DNA from: Chaetoderma sp. LZ-2023a
Lineage: Eukaryota; Mollusca; Caudofoveata; Chaetodermatida; Chaetodermatidae
Reading direction: 5' to 3'
Length of the DNA stretch: 64,000 nt
NCBI GenBank assembly: GCA_034401795.1
Contig: CM067367.1
Location: forward strand, 53,774,269-53,838,268
Shown: piece after piece, positions 34,347 to 46,042 of the stretch
How the letters are laid out: every line of letters begins with the position of its first letter
Numbering within the stretch: the first letter of the stretch is position 1
The notes under the pieces: model-generated
Told to the model about the DNA's origin: nothing
What the model saw: only the letters and a program-made list of their open reading frames with translations
The model's database searches: none
Program-made: the position numbers and the translations under genes

Positions 34347-37300
34347 CCGAAAGGCCAAGCAAGCTTATGCCGTGGCGACCGTCCGTCCGTCAACTTTTTC
34401 TTTAAACGACTTCTTCTCAAGAACCACTGGGCCGATTTCAATTATATTGGGCAGGAAGCATCCCTCGGGCATAGAGATTAAAGTTTGTTCAAACGAAGCC
34501 GATCGGCCAAAATCCAAGATGGCCACCGGCTAAAATAGCCGATTTTTAGAAACCGCTGGAGGAATTGATTCATAACACATCATCTAGTGCAAGGGTAGAC
34601 CCAAGTTTGTTCACGGCAACCTGATTGGACGATTTGCCGGGCGGTCATCGTGGATGACCTAGCTTTCGCGAAAACAACTTCTCCCGAACCGCAGAATGGA
34701 TAGACCTGAAATTTGGTAAATATGCTTAGGGACCAAGATTCATTCAAGTTTGTTCAAGGGAAGTTCGTACGTTAAAAACATGGCCGCCATCAACCAATCA
34801 AAATTTGGCGTTTGTTGGCCATATTGGCATTTTTGTATTTGATGTATTTTGATGGCGAAAATTGCTTTATATATGCTTATCAGTGTGGCGAGTTCAAATA
34901 TGCCACTTTCGAGACTGTCGGATAAACGGTTTGGCTGCCATCTTGGTTTGTTTTCCCGCCATCGGCTCCCATAGTAAAGCAATGGGGAATTCTTTAAACA
35001 ACTTTTTCTCAAGAACCACTGGGCCAATTTCAATTATATTTTAGAGGAAGCATTCATAGTGGCTAGAGATCTAAGTTTGTTCAAACGAAGCGGATCGGTC
35101 AAAATCCAAGATGACCGCCGGCCAAAATGGCTGATTTTTAGAAATACTTTAAAAAATCTTCTCCAAAACCGTTGGAGGAATTGATTCAAAACTCATAACG
35201 CAACGGTAGACCCAAGTTGCTCAAGGCAACCTGATTGGCCGATTTGCTTGGTGACCATCTTGGATGACCTAGTTTTCGCAAAAACGACTTCTCCCGAACC
35301 GCTAAAGGGATAGACCTGAAATTTGGTAAATATTCTTAGGGACCAAGGTCCATTCAAGTTTGTTCAAGGGAAGTTCATACATTAAAAAATATGGCCGCCA
35401 TCAACCAATCAAAATTTAGCTTTTGTTGGTCATATTGGCTTTTTTGTATTTGATGTATTTTGATGGCGAAAATTGCTTTATATATGCTTATCAGTGTGGC
35501 GAGTTCAAATATGCCACTTTCGAGACTGTCGGATAAACGGTTTTCCTGCCATCTTTGTTTGTTTTCCCGCCATAGTCTCCCATAGTAAAGCAATGGGCCC
35601 ATAGTAAAGCAATGGGGAATTCTTTAAACGACTTCTTCTCAAGAACCACTGGGCCGATTTGAATTATATTTGGGAGGAAGCATTCATAGGGCATAGTGAT
35701 CTAAGTTTGTTCAAACGAAGCGGATCGGTCAAAATCCAAGATGGGCGCCAGCCAAAATGGAGATTTTTAGACACTAAAAAATCTTCTACGAAACCGCAAG
35801 AGGAATTGATTCAATACTCATAACACATCATCTATGGCAACGTTAGACCCAAGTTTATTCAAGCCAACCTTATTGGCCTATTTGCTTGCGGCCATCTTGG
35901 ATGATGTGGTTTTCCCGAAAACGACCTCTTCTCCCGAACCGCTGAAGGGATAGAGCTGAAATTTATTAAATGTGCTTAGGGACAATGGCCATTCAAATTT
36001 GTTCAAAGGAATTTTGTATGTTAAAAAACATGGCCGGCATCAACCAATCAAAATTTAGCATTTGGTCATATTGTCTTTTTTGTATTTGATGTATTTTAAT
36101 GGCGAAAATTGCTCTCTATATATATATATGCTTATCAGGGTGCCGAGTTCAAATATGCCACTTTCGCGGCTGTCGGATAAATGGTTTGGCTACCATCTTG
36201 GTTTGTTTTCCCGCCATAGGCTCCCATAGTAAAGCAATGGGCCCATAGTAAAGCAATTGGGAATTATTTAAACGACTTCTTCTCAAGAACCACTGGGCCG
36301 ATTTCAATTATATTTGGCAGGAAACATCCATAGGGCATAGAGATCTAATTTTGTTCAAACGAAGCTGATCGGTCAAAATCCAAGATGGCCACCGGCCAAA
36401 ATGGCCAATTTTAGAACCACTTTAAAAAACCTCTGAAACCGCTGGAGGAATTGATTCAAAACTCATAACACATCATCTATGACAACAGTAGACCCAAGTT
36501 TATTCAAGGCAACCTGATTGGCCTCTTTGCTTGGCGACCATCTTGGATGACGTAGTTTTCGCGAAAACAACTTCTCCCAAACCGCTGGAGGGATAGCGCT
36601 GAAATTTGGTAAATATACTTAGGGACCAAGGGCCATTCAAATTTGTTCAAAGGAAGTTCGTACGTTGAAAAACATGGCTGGCATCAACCAATCAAAATTT
36701 AGCTTTTTGTCATATTGGCTTTTTTGTATTTGATGTATTTTGATGGCGAAAATTGCTGTATATATGCTTATCAGGGTGGCGAGTTCAAATATGCCACTTT
36801 CGAGATGGTTGGATAAACGGTTTGACTGCTATCTTGGTTTGTTTTTCGGCCATAGGCTCCCCTAGTAAAGCAATGGGCCCATAGTAAAACAATGGGAAAT
36901 TCTTTAAATGACTTCTCAAGAACCACTGGGCTGGTTTCAATTATATTTGGCAGAATGCAGCCTTAGGGAATAGAGGTCTAAGTTTGTTCAAACGAAGCTG
37001 ATCGGCCAAAATCCAAGATGGCCACCGGCTAAACCAGCCAATTTTTAGAAATGTCTAAAAATCTCTGAAACGGCTTGGGGGTTGATTGAAAGCTCATGAA
37101 ACATCATCTAATGCAGGAGGAGAACAATTTGTTCAAGAGAACCTGATTGGTCCATTGGCTTGGCGGCCATCTTGGATGACCTAGTTTTCGCGAAAACAAC
37201 GTCGTATCCAGAATCATTGAACGGATTGGGCCGAAAGTTGGGAGATATGATAAGGGACTAAGGGCTGTTAAGTTTTGTTCAAAAGTAGTTGATACATAAA

Positions 37301-37418
37301 GAAACACAGCTTCTGTTTTCTGTTATAATTCTGCTCAACTCTGTAGGGCTCTACTTATTGTTGATGGCCTTTCTGATTGAAATGCAGGTGAGCGATACAG
37401 GCCCCTTGGGCCTCCTGT
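34347..37418 (-). repeat. Tandem-core element, ~5 units, complete at end A
   Basis: Same family as 24457-26214 but inverted and longer. The left edge has CCGAAAGGCC, AAGCTTATGCCGTGGCGACC and GTCCGTCCGTCAAC, the reverse complement of the end-B zone, though the outer hairpin arm is decayed. GCCATCTTGGATGACCTAG recurs near 34646, 35252, 35890, 36536 and 37165, giving a 606-646 bp period. The right end, 37385-37418, is end A with its AGGCCCCTTGGGCCT hairpin. Open frames of 60-148 codons inside are not maintained between units, so they are not genes. Confidence 0.8.
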
Positions 37419-37671
37419 TAGTTTAGTTTTCAAAACAGGCATTTTTGAAGCATAGTTCAATAAGTCTAATGGAGAAATCTTTTCCGAACTTGGGTTTATG
37501 TTTGTCTGTGGGTTCCCAAAGACATATATGCCAATTTTGCGGTCAAAAACTGAAACTCAACAGCAGCAGTTTTCAACAATATTGTTTCCCAAATAGACGT
37601 TGTTGACCTTACAGAGGCCCGACTAAAAAAATATATCAACGTCGCGAGTTTTGGACAAATTTGTCCGTGTT

Positions 37672-37865
37672 CAATATGTATCTATGATTACTGTATTCTG
37701 TGGCTGTAGTAGTAGAAACATCCTACAGCTGCAATCAGTCCTTCTTCGCTTTTGCCCACTGTATTTGCTGGCTCCGAGTAGAGCGAATTCCAAGGCTCTG
37801 CACTGGTGTCTCTTCTGGCATTGTTCAGTCTATGACATGTATGAAGGCTGCCATGATTTACTCTT
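37672..37865 (-). pseudogene. LINE 3'-end fragment (family L1a), copy 4
   Basis: It begins with the shared 3' terminus (ATGATTACTGTATTCTGTGG) and includes ACATCCTACAGCTGCAATC and TCCTTCTTCGC, with an internal deletion relative to copy 3. No usable coding sequence remains. Confidence 0.75.
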
Positions 37866-38128
37866 CACACAATCCGAAAAGATAACATGTCTGCCTCGTT
37901 GTATATGACAATGCTCTAACATAGAGGTGACTGGTTTGACAATGTGGTGTAAATCCAATCATCCAGATAAGTTGTTGAATATGTTGAAATTAATTTTACT
38001 GGAAGTCAGTTCTTCAGTTAGGCATCAGTATCAGTAAAATACTGACTGGTTTTGATGAGACACAGGTCAATTATGAAATTGACCAGTATCAGATACTGAC
38101 AGAAATACTGCAACATGTACAGCAGATT

Positions 38129-38333
38129 TTAACCATTTAAAACACACATATCAGCAAAAAGCGGCTTCTGCAGTGGTCTTTAGAAGTGTCCATTTGCAGA
38201 CCAAAAGAAGACTGTTTTTGAAAATTTACCACTAGAATGACTGGCTCGATAACCGAGCCAGTCATTCTAGTGGTAAATTTTCAAAAATAGTCTTCTCTTG
38301 GTCTGCAAATGGACATTTTTAATGAGAAAATTT
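38129..38333. mobile_element. MITE family B, near-perfect palindrome
   Basis: TGTCCATTTGCAGACCAA...AAATTTACCACTAGAATGAC on the left pairs with GTCATTCTAGTGGTAAATTT...TTGGTCTGCAAATGGACAT on the right, meeting at TGGCTCGATAACCGAGCCA. A TTAA is present at the left edge. Confidence 0.85.
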
Positions 38334-38734
38334 AAATTTTCTGGAATAAATTGGAGGGATAAAGGGGCAGTTTGGCTCTGTGAAAGTATGAAATTGCTGA
38401 CATGATACTTTTAATTACTTTACATTAAAATATCTTTAAGAAGGGACTTTGAAGTATATACCGGTACATCATAAAATGTATGGCAGCACATTTGTTATAA
38501 CCAGTACTAGGAAATACTTAATGCTTTACATTTGTTCTCATCATGGTGTCACGCATAAAAGTTTATTTTGTGGGATCTTGCAAAGCAGGATTTCGTCATA
38601 TCCTAATCGGTACTGATTCAAGTGAGCTGGTCCTGACTAAAAATAAATTCTATCAGTATAGCACTGGCTGACTGAAAAATTAACTAGCACTGCTGGCAGC
38701 TGTTGCAAATAATGTAGGAATCCAGGCCGGACAT

Positions 38735-38900
38735 TTTGGGATCAATCGCTGCACTCTGAATCTAAATTTCCGGAAAACTATATGGGTAAGCTGTTGAATA
38801 TTTTGAAACTAATTTAACTGGGTGCTGTTGCTGCCTACGTAGTTGATTATGACATCAATGATGATATGATTGACTGAGAAACTGAAATCCTCCATTGTGA
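38735..38900 (+). mobile_element. MITE family A, partial
   Basis: GGGATCAATCGCTGCACTCTG, GGAAAACTATATGGGTAAGC, TGTTGAATATTTTGAAACTA and TGATTATGACATCA in the usual order; the right palindrome arm is missing. Confidence 0.65.
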
Positions 38901-39083
38901 TATGGATTAAAAGGAATGTGCTGGGAAGTTAATGCTATGGAATCTACATATGTCATAATCTACTAGTACAATATATAACATTTGAGATGAGATTAGAATC
39001 TGTTTACAGTGACTCTCTGAATATAGCGTACTTCATGAATATGTTGTCTAATAGTAATCACAGGATAATCTCTTGTCTTTCAG

Positions 39084-39127
39084 CCTGTTCTGTAAACAAG
39101 CACCATTGTGCACTACTGTGAAAGACA
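39084..39127 (+). promoter_or_regulatory. Splice acceptor and 5' leader of the zinc-finger gene
   Basis: CTCTTGTCTTTCAG ends at 39083. The leader has an in-frame TGA at 39119-39121, two codons before the ATG, so translation cannot start further upstream in this frame. The ATG has A at -3 (AAGACAATGCC), a good initiation context. Confidence 0.75.
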
Positions 39128-39373
39128 ATGCCAGCTCGTCGCACCGGATGGCCATTACTGCGATGTGATCTGTGCCAATTCCATACTAAGAACCGGTATA
39201 TGTTCCAGCGCCACAAGAAGCGTTGTCGACAAGGAGTTTTACAAGCACAAGCTGAGGAACCAAAGAAAACAGAGATTGATCCTGGAGGCGGGAAGATTGC
39301 TGGGACAATGGACAACATTAATATGATTGATTTGCAATGTATAAAGACAGAACCTCTGGATGCAGACTATGAG
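39128..39373 (+). CDS. C2H2 zinc-finger protein, first coding exon
   Basis: This 82-codon exon encodes the N-terminus of the large nuclear zinc-finger protein continued at 46309. Residues about 12-33 (LRCDLCQFHTKNRYMFQRH and a final C) form a C2HC-type finger. A basic stretch (KKRCRQG) follows. Near residues 71-78 is IKTEPLD, containing a SUMOylation-type motif (hydrophobic-K-x-E). The exon ends at GACTATGAG|GTAAGTGC (donor GT at 39374), in phase 0, matching the phase-0 acceptor at 46309. The start is fixed by the upstream in-frame TGA. Other open frames over the same bases lack a finger signature. The join to 46309 is inferred from phase and content; an extra small exon between them cannot be excluded. 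Confidence 0.85.
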
Positions 39374-39566
39374 GTAAGTGCTTGTGCTAAGTCATATTAT
39401 TAGTTTTAATTCACTAGCAACCCTCCCCCCCCCCCCCCCCCTCCACACACACAACAATTGCTAATTCGCTATGGTTACAATGGATGGTGTGCGTTAGCTT
39501 TAACTCTTTGACATGTTTGATCCTGAAAAATTAAATTAGATGACTCGTTTACAGTGTAAGTAATAC

Positions 39567-39655
39567 TATGTTGAATATTTTGAAACTAATTTAACTGAAA
39601 GCAATTGCTTGCAGCAACTGGTTTCTGTCAAATTTGTTTCAAAATATTGAACGTC
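39567..39655. repeat. MITE palindrome
   Basis: TGTTGAATATTTTGAAACTA and TTTGTTTCAAAATATTGAAC around GCAATTGCTTGCAGCAACTGG. Confidence 0.75.
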
Positions 39656-39800
39656 TTACTGTTTGTTTGCCTTAATGTTGAGATACTGGGACTTTAGCAT
39701 TAAAATGTTCAAAATGGTAATATTCCAACTTTTCTTCAAATAATGCCGTTCCACGTGAGCATCACAGGTCATATGATCGCTTGTTAACCAGTTAGCCTTC

Positions 39801-40046
39801 TTAAATAACACTTTACCCCTCATATCAGCCAAAACAGCTTTTGCAGTGGTCTTGAGAAATGTCCATTTGCAGAATCAAGAGAAGACTGTCTTTGAAAATA
39901 TACCACTGCAATGACTGGCTCGATAACCGAGCCAGTCATTCCAGTGGTAAATTTTCAAAAACAGTCTTCTCTTGGTCTGCAACTTGACATTTTCTTTGAA
40001 AAAATTGAAATTTTTGCTTGAACAAGTTTGATTGTTAAAGGGTTAA
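39801..40046. mobile_element. MITE family B with TTAA ends
   Basis: TTAA at 39801-39804 and 40043-40046 with a TAAAGGG right end. The body is a long palindrome with GTCCATTTGCAGA.CAAGAG arms meeting at TGGCTCGATAACCGAGCCA. Highly similar to 38129-38333. Confidence 0.82.
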
Positions 40047-40194
40047 ATAACCTTTATATCAGACAAGCAAGCACAACCATGCCAACGATACTTCTTGTTG
40101 TATGTATGTTTTTCCCGTGAACAAAAACCCGACCAAATACAAACGTAGCATCTACTGATAAGTCAGTTTGTTAACAACGTTATCAGGTGTACAA

Positions 40195-40400
40195 TGGACC
40201 TTTCCATTTTTAGCTATACCCCGTCCATCTCTAGCTAATCTCCATCCATACCTCGCTCGTGTTGGGATCGACCGATCTCTGAACTCATTGACTATCAATT
40301 TCCAGAAAACTATACAGGTAAGCTGTTGAATATTTTGAAACTAATTTGACATGGTTCTGTTGCTGCCTATGGCAGCATGCTGTTGCTGCCTGTGCCTGTT
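40195..40400 (+). mobile_element. MITE family A, left two-thirds
   Basis: AATGGACCTTTCCATTTTTA, CTATACCCCGTCCATCTCTA, GTTGGGATCGACCGATC, TTTCCAGAAAACTATACAGG and the left palindrome arm are clear. The right arm is lost where the next tandem-core element begins. Confidence 0.78.
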
Positions 40401-41965
40401 AGTCAATTTTTCCAGTGGCCATCTTGGATTTTAAAATCATCTGGAAATCCTTGAAAACATGACTCCAATATTAATAGCCCGATTTCGAGGAAATGGGTGG
40501 AATAATCCTGTGGCAGTTAGCTTCAACACGTCTAACCAGGGCTTCCACTAGTGGAAGTCCGGTAGTACTATACTCCCAATATTTGGACCCCCAAAACAAT
40601 TACCAAGGACTTCCACTTTTTTTGCCCTGCCATTACTAAAACAATGATTTTAAGCAAATCACATGTATGGAAACCATTTTAAACTTCCATGTTTCATGCT
40701 TGGAATCCCAAGACTACTACCCATGAAGTCCCAAACTTCCTGTGTTTAGAAATTAATGGAAGTCCTGCTTCTAACGTGACTTTTGATTGGTAAATTTTTC
40801 CAGCAACCATCTTGGATTTTCTTAAAATTTCTGGAAATTTGTTAACCGCCTACTCCTTAGTAAACACTTGGACGATTTCACTCTGTGGGAAGGGGTCCAA
40901 AGGACCCGAGAGTGGGATGCTTTCGAACTTGTATGCAGAATTTGGATTGGTCTCTTTTTCGGTGGCCATCTTGAATTTTCAGGAAAATGGCGGGAAATCG
41001 TTTAAGACTACTCCTCATTAGTTTGGGAAATTTCAACCAGACTTGACTAGAAGGATATTAGGTTCATAGGTTTCAGAACTTGTATACAGAATTTTAATTG
41101 GTCAATTTTTCCGGCGGCCTTCTAGGATTTTCTGAAAGTTTCTGTAAATCAGAAGCCTACTCCTCATTAACCACTTTCAAGCAAACTCGGTTGGAAGGAC
41201 CCTAGAGTGTTTCAGAACTTATATACAGAATTTTGTTTGGTCAATTTTTTTTGGTGCATCCATCTTGAATTTTCCGAAAAATGGTGGGAAATCATTTAAA
41301 ACGCTACTCCTCATTAACTGCTTGGGAAATTTCAATCAGACTTGGCTGAAAGCATACTAGGCTGGTAGGTTTCAGAACTTGTATCTAACAGAATTTTGAT
41401 TGTTCTATTTTTCCTGCACCCGTCTTGGATTTTCTGAAAATTTTGGAAAATCAGTTAAAAGACGACTACTCATTAACCGCTTGGCCGATTTCAACCAAAC
41501 TCAACTGGAGCCTAGGCTTCACACTTCAGAACTTGTATAAAGAATTTTAACTGCTTGATTTTTTTTTGATGGTCATCTTTGATTTTCTGAAAGATGGGAA
41601 TTCGTTTAAAATGCTACGCATTAACTGCTTGGGAAATTTCAACCAAATTTGACTGGAGGGATCCTATAGCGATAGCCTCGATAAATTTTATTCAAAATTT
41701 TGATAGTTCAATGTTTTGGCTGCCATCTTTCTGAAAATTTCCCGAAACCATTTAAAAATGGTGCTCCTTAATTAATGGCCCAATTTCAACAAAACTTGAG
41801 TGGAACGCTCCTATGATGGTAGGCTTCAACATATCAAGCAAGAATCTTGATTGGTCAATTTTTTGGGTGGCCCTCTTGGATTTTCCGAAAATTATCTATC
41901 ATGTCTATTTAAGTGCAAATGTTTCAAATGCCCAGGTGAGCGTCGCAGGCTCTTGGCCCTCTTGT
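40401..41965 (-). repeat. Tandem-core element with ~150-bp units and end A
   Basis: About nine units with GGTCAATTTTTCC.G.GGCCATCTTGGATTTTC near 40403, 40789, 40945, 41099, 41238, 41400, 41551, 41705 and 41851. The right end, 41933-41965 (CAGGTGAGCGTCGCAGG...CCCTCTTGT), is end A. The core is much shorter than, and different from, the 600-bp core elsewhere, although the end is the same. Confidence 0.78.
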
Positions 41966-42100
41966 ATATTATATATGGGTTACCATAAAATTTTATTCAA
42001 TATATTACTGAACATCCCATTAATAAAATTTCAATCGCTAACATATTTCTAAAAATGCTATTTAAGCATTCATAGCATTATTGCTTCATGAACATGTGGA

Positions 42101-42724
42101 TTTTATTATAGGCAGATAGGTATAGTTTTTATTATAGGCAGATAGGTATAGGTTTTATTATAGGCAGATAGGTATAGGTTTTATTATAGGCAGATAGGTA
42201 TAGGTTTTATTATAGACAGATAGGTATAGGTTTTATTATAGGCAGATAGGTATAGGTTTTATTATAGGCAGATAGGTATAGGTTTTATTATAGGCAGATA
42301 GTATAGGTTTTAGTATAGGCAGATAGGCATAGGTTTTATTATAGGCAGATAGGTATAGTTTTTATTATAGGCAGATAGGTATAGGTTTTATTATAGGCAG
42401 AAAGGTATAGGTTTGATTATAGGCAGATAGGTATAGGTTTTATTATAGGCAGATAGGTATAGTTTTTATTATAGGCAGATAGGTATAGGTTTTATTATAG
42501 GCAGATAGGTATAGGTTTTATTATAGGCAGATAGGTATAGTTTTTATTATAGGCAGATAGGTATAGGTTTTATTATAGGCAGATAGGTATAGGTTTTATT
42601 ATAGGCAGATAGGCATAGGTTTTATTATAGGCAGATAGGTATAGGTTTTATTATAGGCAGATAGGTATAGGTTTTATTATAGGCAGATAGGTATAGGTTT
42701 TATTATAGGCAGATAGGTATTGGT
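42101..42724. repeat. Minisatellite, 26-bp unit, ~24 copies
   Basis: Unit TTTTATTATAGGCAGATAGG plus TATAGG, repeated with few substitutions (GTTTTA/TTTTTA variants, a 1-base deletion near 42300, GCATAG near 42325 and 42613). No spacers of different sequence occur, so it is not a CRISPR array. Confidence 0.97.
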
Positions 42725-42959
42725 TATGTTATGAAATATGAACAGATGATGTACCTGCCCGAATAGTCTGAAGCAAGAGCCGTTAAAAAGGTTTTAACCT
42801 AAAACTGTAAATTATGAAAAACTGCGTAGCCAATTTGAGTAACCAAAAGGTTACACAAATTGCTGATGCGTAGCCGAGCAATAGGTTACACAGAAAAAAT
42901 ACATCTAACCAATATTTAGGTTACGCAAATTTTCCAAATTTCTATGCCTGTCACAAAGA

Positions 42960-43860
42960 CAGGTAATGGGTTCTCACCAGTGCTCTTCACTTGCTACCTA
43001 GCTATAGGTCTACATGTATCATCTGCTCGATAACAATCCCCAAGAACAAACCCTCCGATCCCCTATATAATAGGTGTGCCACTAGAGATGGAGTATGTAG
43101 ATGTTGACTTTATCGACGAGGAAAAGGGTCATCTTGACCCACGACTTCCAATACCTGCAGAACAGCTCAAGGCTGCTAACGGTCTAGCCTCTTCATGAGT
43201 GGAGCCAAGACAGAGTTCACTCATGTATACCTATTCAACACCACAAAAGAATGAATGATGATGGCACCTCCACCCACATCTGGGCAGGGAGAATTTGAAG
43301 ATGAGCAGAATCCTGGGTTCTCTCCTCTAGCTCTACCGACATTGTAATGTGCTGTGTAACAGGAAAAATCGCCTTCCAGTACTTTTGAAGTTGTGGATTT
43401 ATGGTTCCAGAACTCCTATGAAAGTCAAGATGCTACTATATGATGCTGGGCAGCTCCAAAAGCCTTCGTGAACAGACTCGATGTCACTGCAAACATGTGA
43501 CGTGTCATTACAAATTACTGTATCACTGGCTACACGGTCTAATATCAAATGCAGTACTCAAACTGTGTAACACAGCCACTATCTGTGAGCATAGGGTAAC
43601 AGCAATGGCATAGGTTCGGACATGTCATTCGAATGCCAGAAAATATGCCTGCGGAGAAAGCACTAGAATTTGTAGTGGTATGTAGGTGCTAACAGGTATC
43701 AGGCACAGAAAGGATGCCACAGCATCAACTTGCTAAGTGCTTTGTGATCAGACCTCAAAGAACCTAATCTAGGACCACTAAAGATGAGAAAGAACTTAAA
43801 GGAGCTCATAACGCTCATAGTGAACAAGACATAATGGAGGAGAAAAACTAATTGCCGCTG
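42960..43860 (+). pseudogene. LINE fragment (family L1a), copy 5
   Basis: Plus-strand parallels to copy 2: GGGTTCTCACCAGTGCTCTT (PVLF zone), TATGTAGATGTTGACTTTAT (active-site zone, with YVDVDF in place of YADDVDF), GAGCCAAGACAGAGTTCACTC, TGTGTAACAGG and GGTTCGGACATGTCATTCG. Stops are frequent. The relic lies in intron 1 in the sense orientation. Confidence 0.7.
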
Positions 43861-43895
43861 AAAGTTTCACTTCTTCAGCTGCAGAACACAGTCAC

Positions 43896-43897
43896 TC

Positions 43898-43949
<52 letters not shown>
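43896..43949. repeat. (ATC)n microsatellite
   Basis: About 17 units with one CAC interruption, at the 3' end of the LINE relic, perhaps its expanded tail. Confidence 0.93.
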
Positions 43950-44082
43950 GTAGAAACGTGAGGGAGAGACAGCAAACAAAGCAATATTTTGCTTTTGACC
44001 TAATTTCAGACTGTCATCATCAGTAGAAACATGAGGGAGAGACAGCAAACAAAACAATATTTTGCTTTTGACCTAATTTCAG
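43948..44082. repeat. 73-bp tandem duplication
   Basis: CAGTAGAAAC.TGAGGGAGAG, CAGCAAACAAA.CAATATTTTG and CTTTTGACCTAATTTCAG occur at 43948 and again at 44021, with two or three differences. Confidence 0.9.
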
Positions 44083-44187
44083 GTTCTGACCATATGCCTG
44101 AAATTCAATTGAATTTTCTTAGAATGTGAAAGACATTCTAAGAAAATATATATTGAATTTCAATCATATGGTCAGAGCCTGAAATTA
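44074..44187. repeat. Fold-back element
   Basis: TAATTTCAGG.TCTGACCATATG and ATTTTCTTAGAATGT on the left pair with ACATTCTAAGAAAAT and CATATGGTCAGAGCCTGAAATTA on the right, with a GAAAG loop. Confidence 0.85.
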
Positions 44188-44764
44188 ACATGGCTCATCA
44201 GAGCTACATGTAACTTACTAACTACTATCTTTCCCAAAACCACTTGTCCACTACACGTGGGCATTCCTAATATTATCCTACTGATATGAAATCTGGCCAA
44301 CAGAAGGGATGAAAAAAATCTAAATATCCTTTGAATCTTAGCAGTTCGCACTATTGATCAACAACTTACTGGACTAGAATCTTTAGCAAAAATAGATCTA
44401 GATAGTTCCCCTACATCGTTGCAAATGGTGGTCATGTTTTGTTTTTCTGAGCACTAAGAAAGTACAGATCATTTTCTGAAATGGAGTAACTGGAAATGGA
44501 GTAGGCATATAACAGTACTGTATATTCGTTTTCACTGAAATTTCGGGATTGGATCTGATAGTGTGACATAATATGATTGACGTAATCAGTTATTCTGGCT
44601 GAGCATACATCACTGCACTGTCTGTCATCTCACATTCCTGGCTTTCATTAAATTAATGAATGAATCCTAAAGGCTGATAATAGCTAGCTATGCTGAATTG
44701 TGTTAAATGCCTGACCTATTTTGAGCTGTTGCATTTCAGAAAAACATGACCACCATTTGCAACA

Positions 44765-45130
44765 ATGGACCTTTCTATTTTTAGCTATGACCCGCCCATC
44801 TCTAGCTAAAATCCACCCACATCCCTGACCTCCCTGACTATCAATTTCCAGAAAACTATACAGGTAAGCTATTGAATACCTTGGAACTAATTTGACTGGG
44901 CGCTGTTGCTGCAGCAACAGCGTCCAGTCAAAGTAGTTTCAAAATATTAAATGGCATGTTTATTAAATGCAACATATAGTGGAGACATACAAATCGTACA
45001 ACGTGTCGGACTATTAAGAGTTAAAGACTGGCCAAGTAGACTCATTTATGACGTAGTGATTATGATGTTATCCTACACGCCGCTTAGCTGATTGTGACGT
45101 CAGATGATAGATGGATACTCTGGAAAGGTG
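44765..45130 (+). mobile_element. MITE family A, complete plus-strand copy
   Basis: Runs from TGGACCTTTC to CTGGAAAGGTG (about 366 bp). The central palindrome pairs TAATTTGACTGGGCGCTG with CAGCGTCCAGTCAAAGTA and has almost no loop (TTGCTGCAGCAA). The right third carries ATTATGATGTTATCC and GACGTCAGATGATAGATGG. Confidence 0.82.
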
Positions 45131-45847
45131 AATTTCTTAAGTATGGGAACTGCTTATAAATGTATTTTTGGTAAAACGTATAATTTGGTAAGTTGTTGAT
45201 CAATATTGCTAAAATTCAGATGTTTAGATTTTATCATCTTTTTTCATGGAGCCAAATTTCAGATAAATTGGATAATTGTAATAAAGTCAGCATGCGCAAC
45301 TGCCGTGGACAAAGGTTTTGGGACGGACAGTAGGTCAATGTGACCTAGGTTGTGGTCAGTATAAGTGAAGGCTCACGCTGTATAGGTCAATGAAAGACTC
45401 ATAGATGGTACACCCTCTCCATTTCCACCTTGTCAGAATATAATACATTTTTGGGAATTCTTAAATTCTGAATACGTATTATATAATCGGTATCCATGTT
45501 TTTTTTAGGATGTAATGTATGGAAATGGTACTATGCATAAACTATCTTTCTTGTGCACAGATTTTATCCAAATTGAATACGTACAATGTACCGGTACATG
45601 TAATTTCCAAGAATTAATAGTACTTAGACAGATCTGGTTCTAGGTCTTTAAATTATGACGAACGTCTAAAAAATCCTTGTTTGGATGACACCAAATCTGT
45701 TCAGTAGTTTCTAACTATACAGCTGCATGCGCATGCATACATGCACACACATACATGCATATACGCACACACAGTATTATTAGCTAACCTTTCAACTACA
45801 GTACAGCTCAGAAATAATATTTTCCAAAACAAAATAAAATGTGCTGC

Positions 45848-45927
45848 TGAATATATTGAACATATTTGGATTAGAAGACATTGCCGCCAATCCAATTTCA
45901 TGTGTACATGTTCAAAATATTCAACAG
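45848..45927. repeat. Fold-back hairpin
   Basis: GCTGAATATATTGAACAT and ATGTTCAAAATATTCAAC arms, with ATTTGGATTAGAAGACATTG / GCCAATCCAATT inside; a member of the MITE palindrome group. Confidence 0.75.
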
Positions 45928-46042
45928 AACATTTCTTTCACCATATTGAAAATTGTACTAAAATGTTTCTGTTTTTGTTTTGAAAACCTTTTAACTTATT
46001 TATGAGCTGTACTGTAAATCTGAATGTGGGTTAATCTGTTCA

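Larger units (their letters stand above)
37866..39083. other. Region upstream of the first coding exon
   Basis: Contains MITE copies (38129-38333 and 38735-38900) and otherwise unremarkable sequence. A pyrimidine-rich stretch ending TTTCAG at 39083 is a splice acceptor, so the zinc-finger transcript must begin with a further upstream 5' untranslated exon that I could not locate. Confidence 0.5.

Noticed and set aside
34087..34533. 148-codon open frame on the plus strand
   Set aside because: It spans a two-copy tandem repeat and the end of a tandem-core element; neither repeat conserves the frame elsewhere.
42101..42724. Possible CRISPR-like array
   Set aside because: Units are contiguous 26-bp repeats with no unique spacers, in an animal genome; it is a minisatellite.
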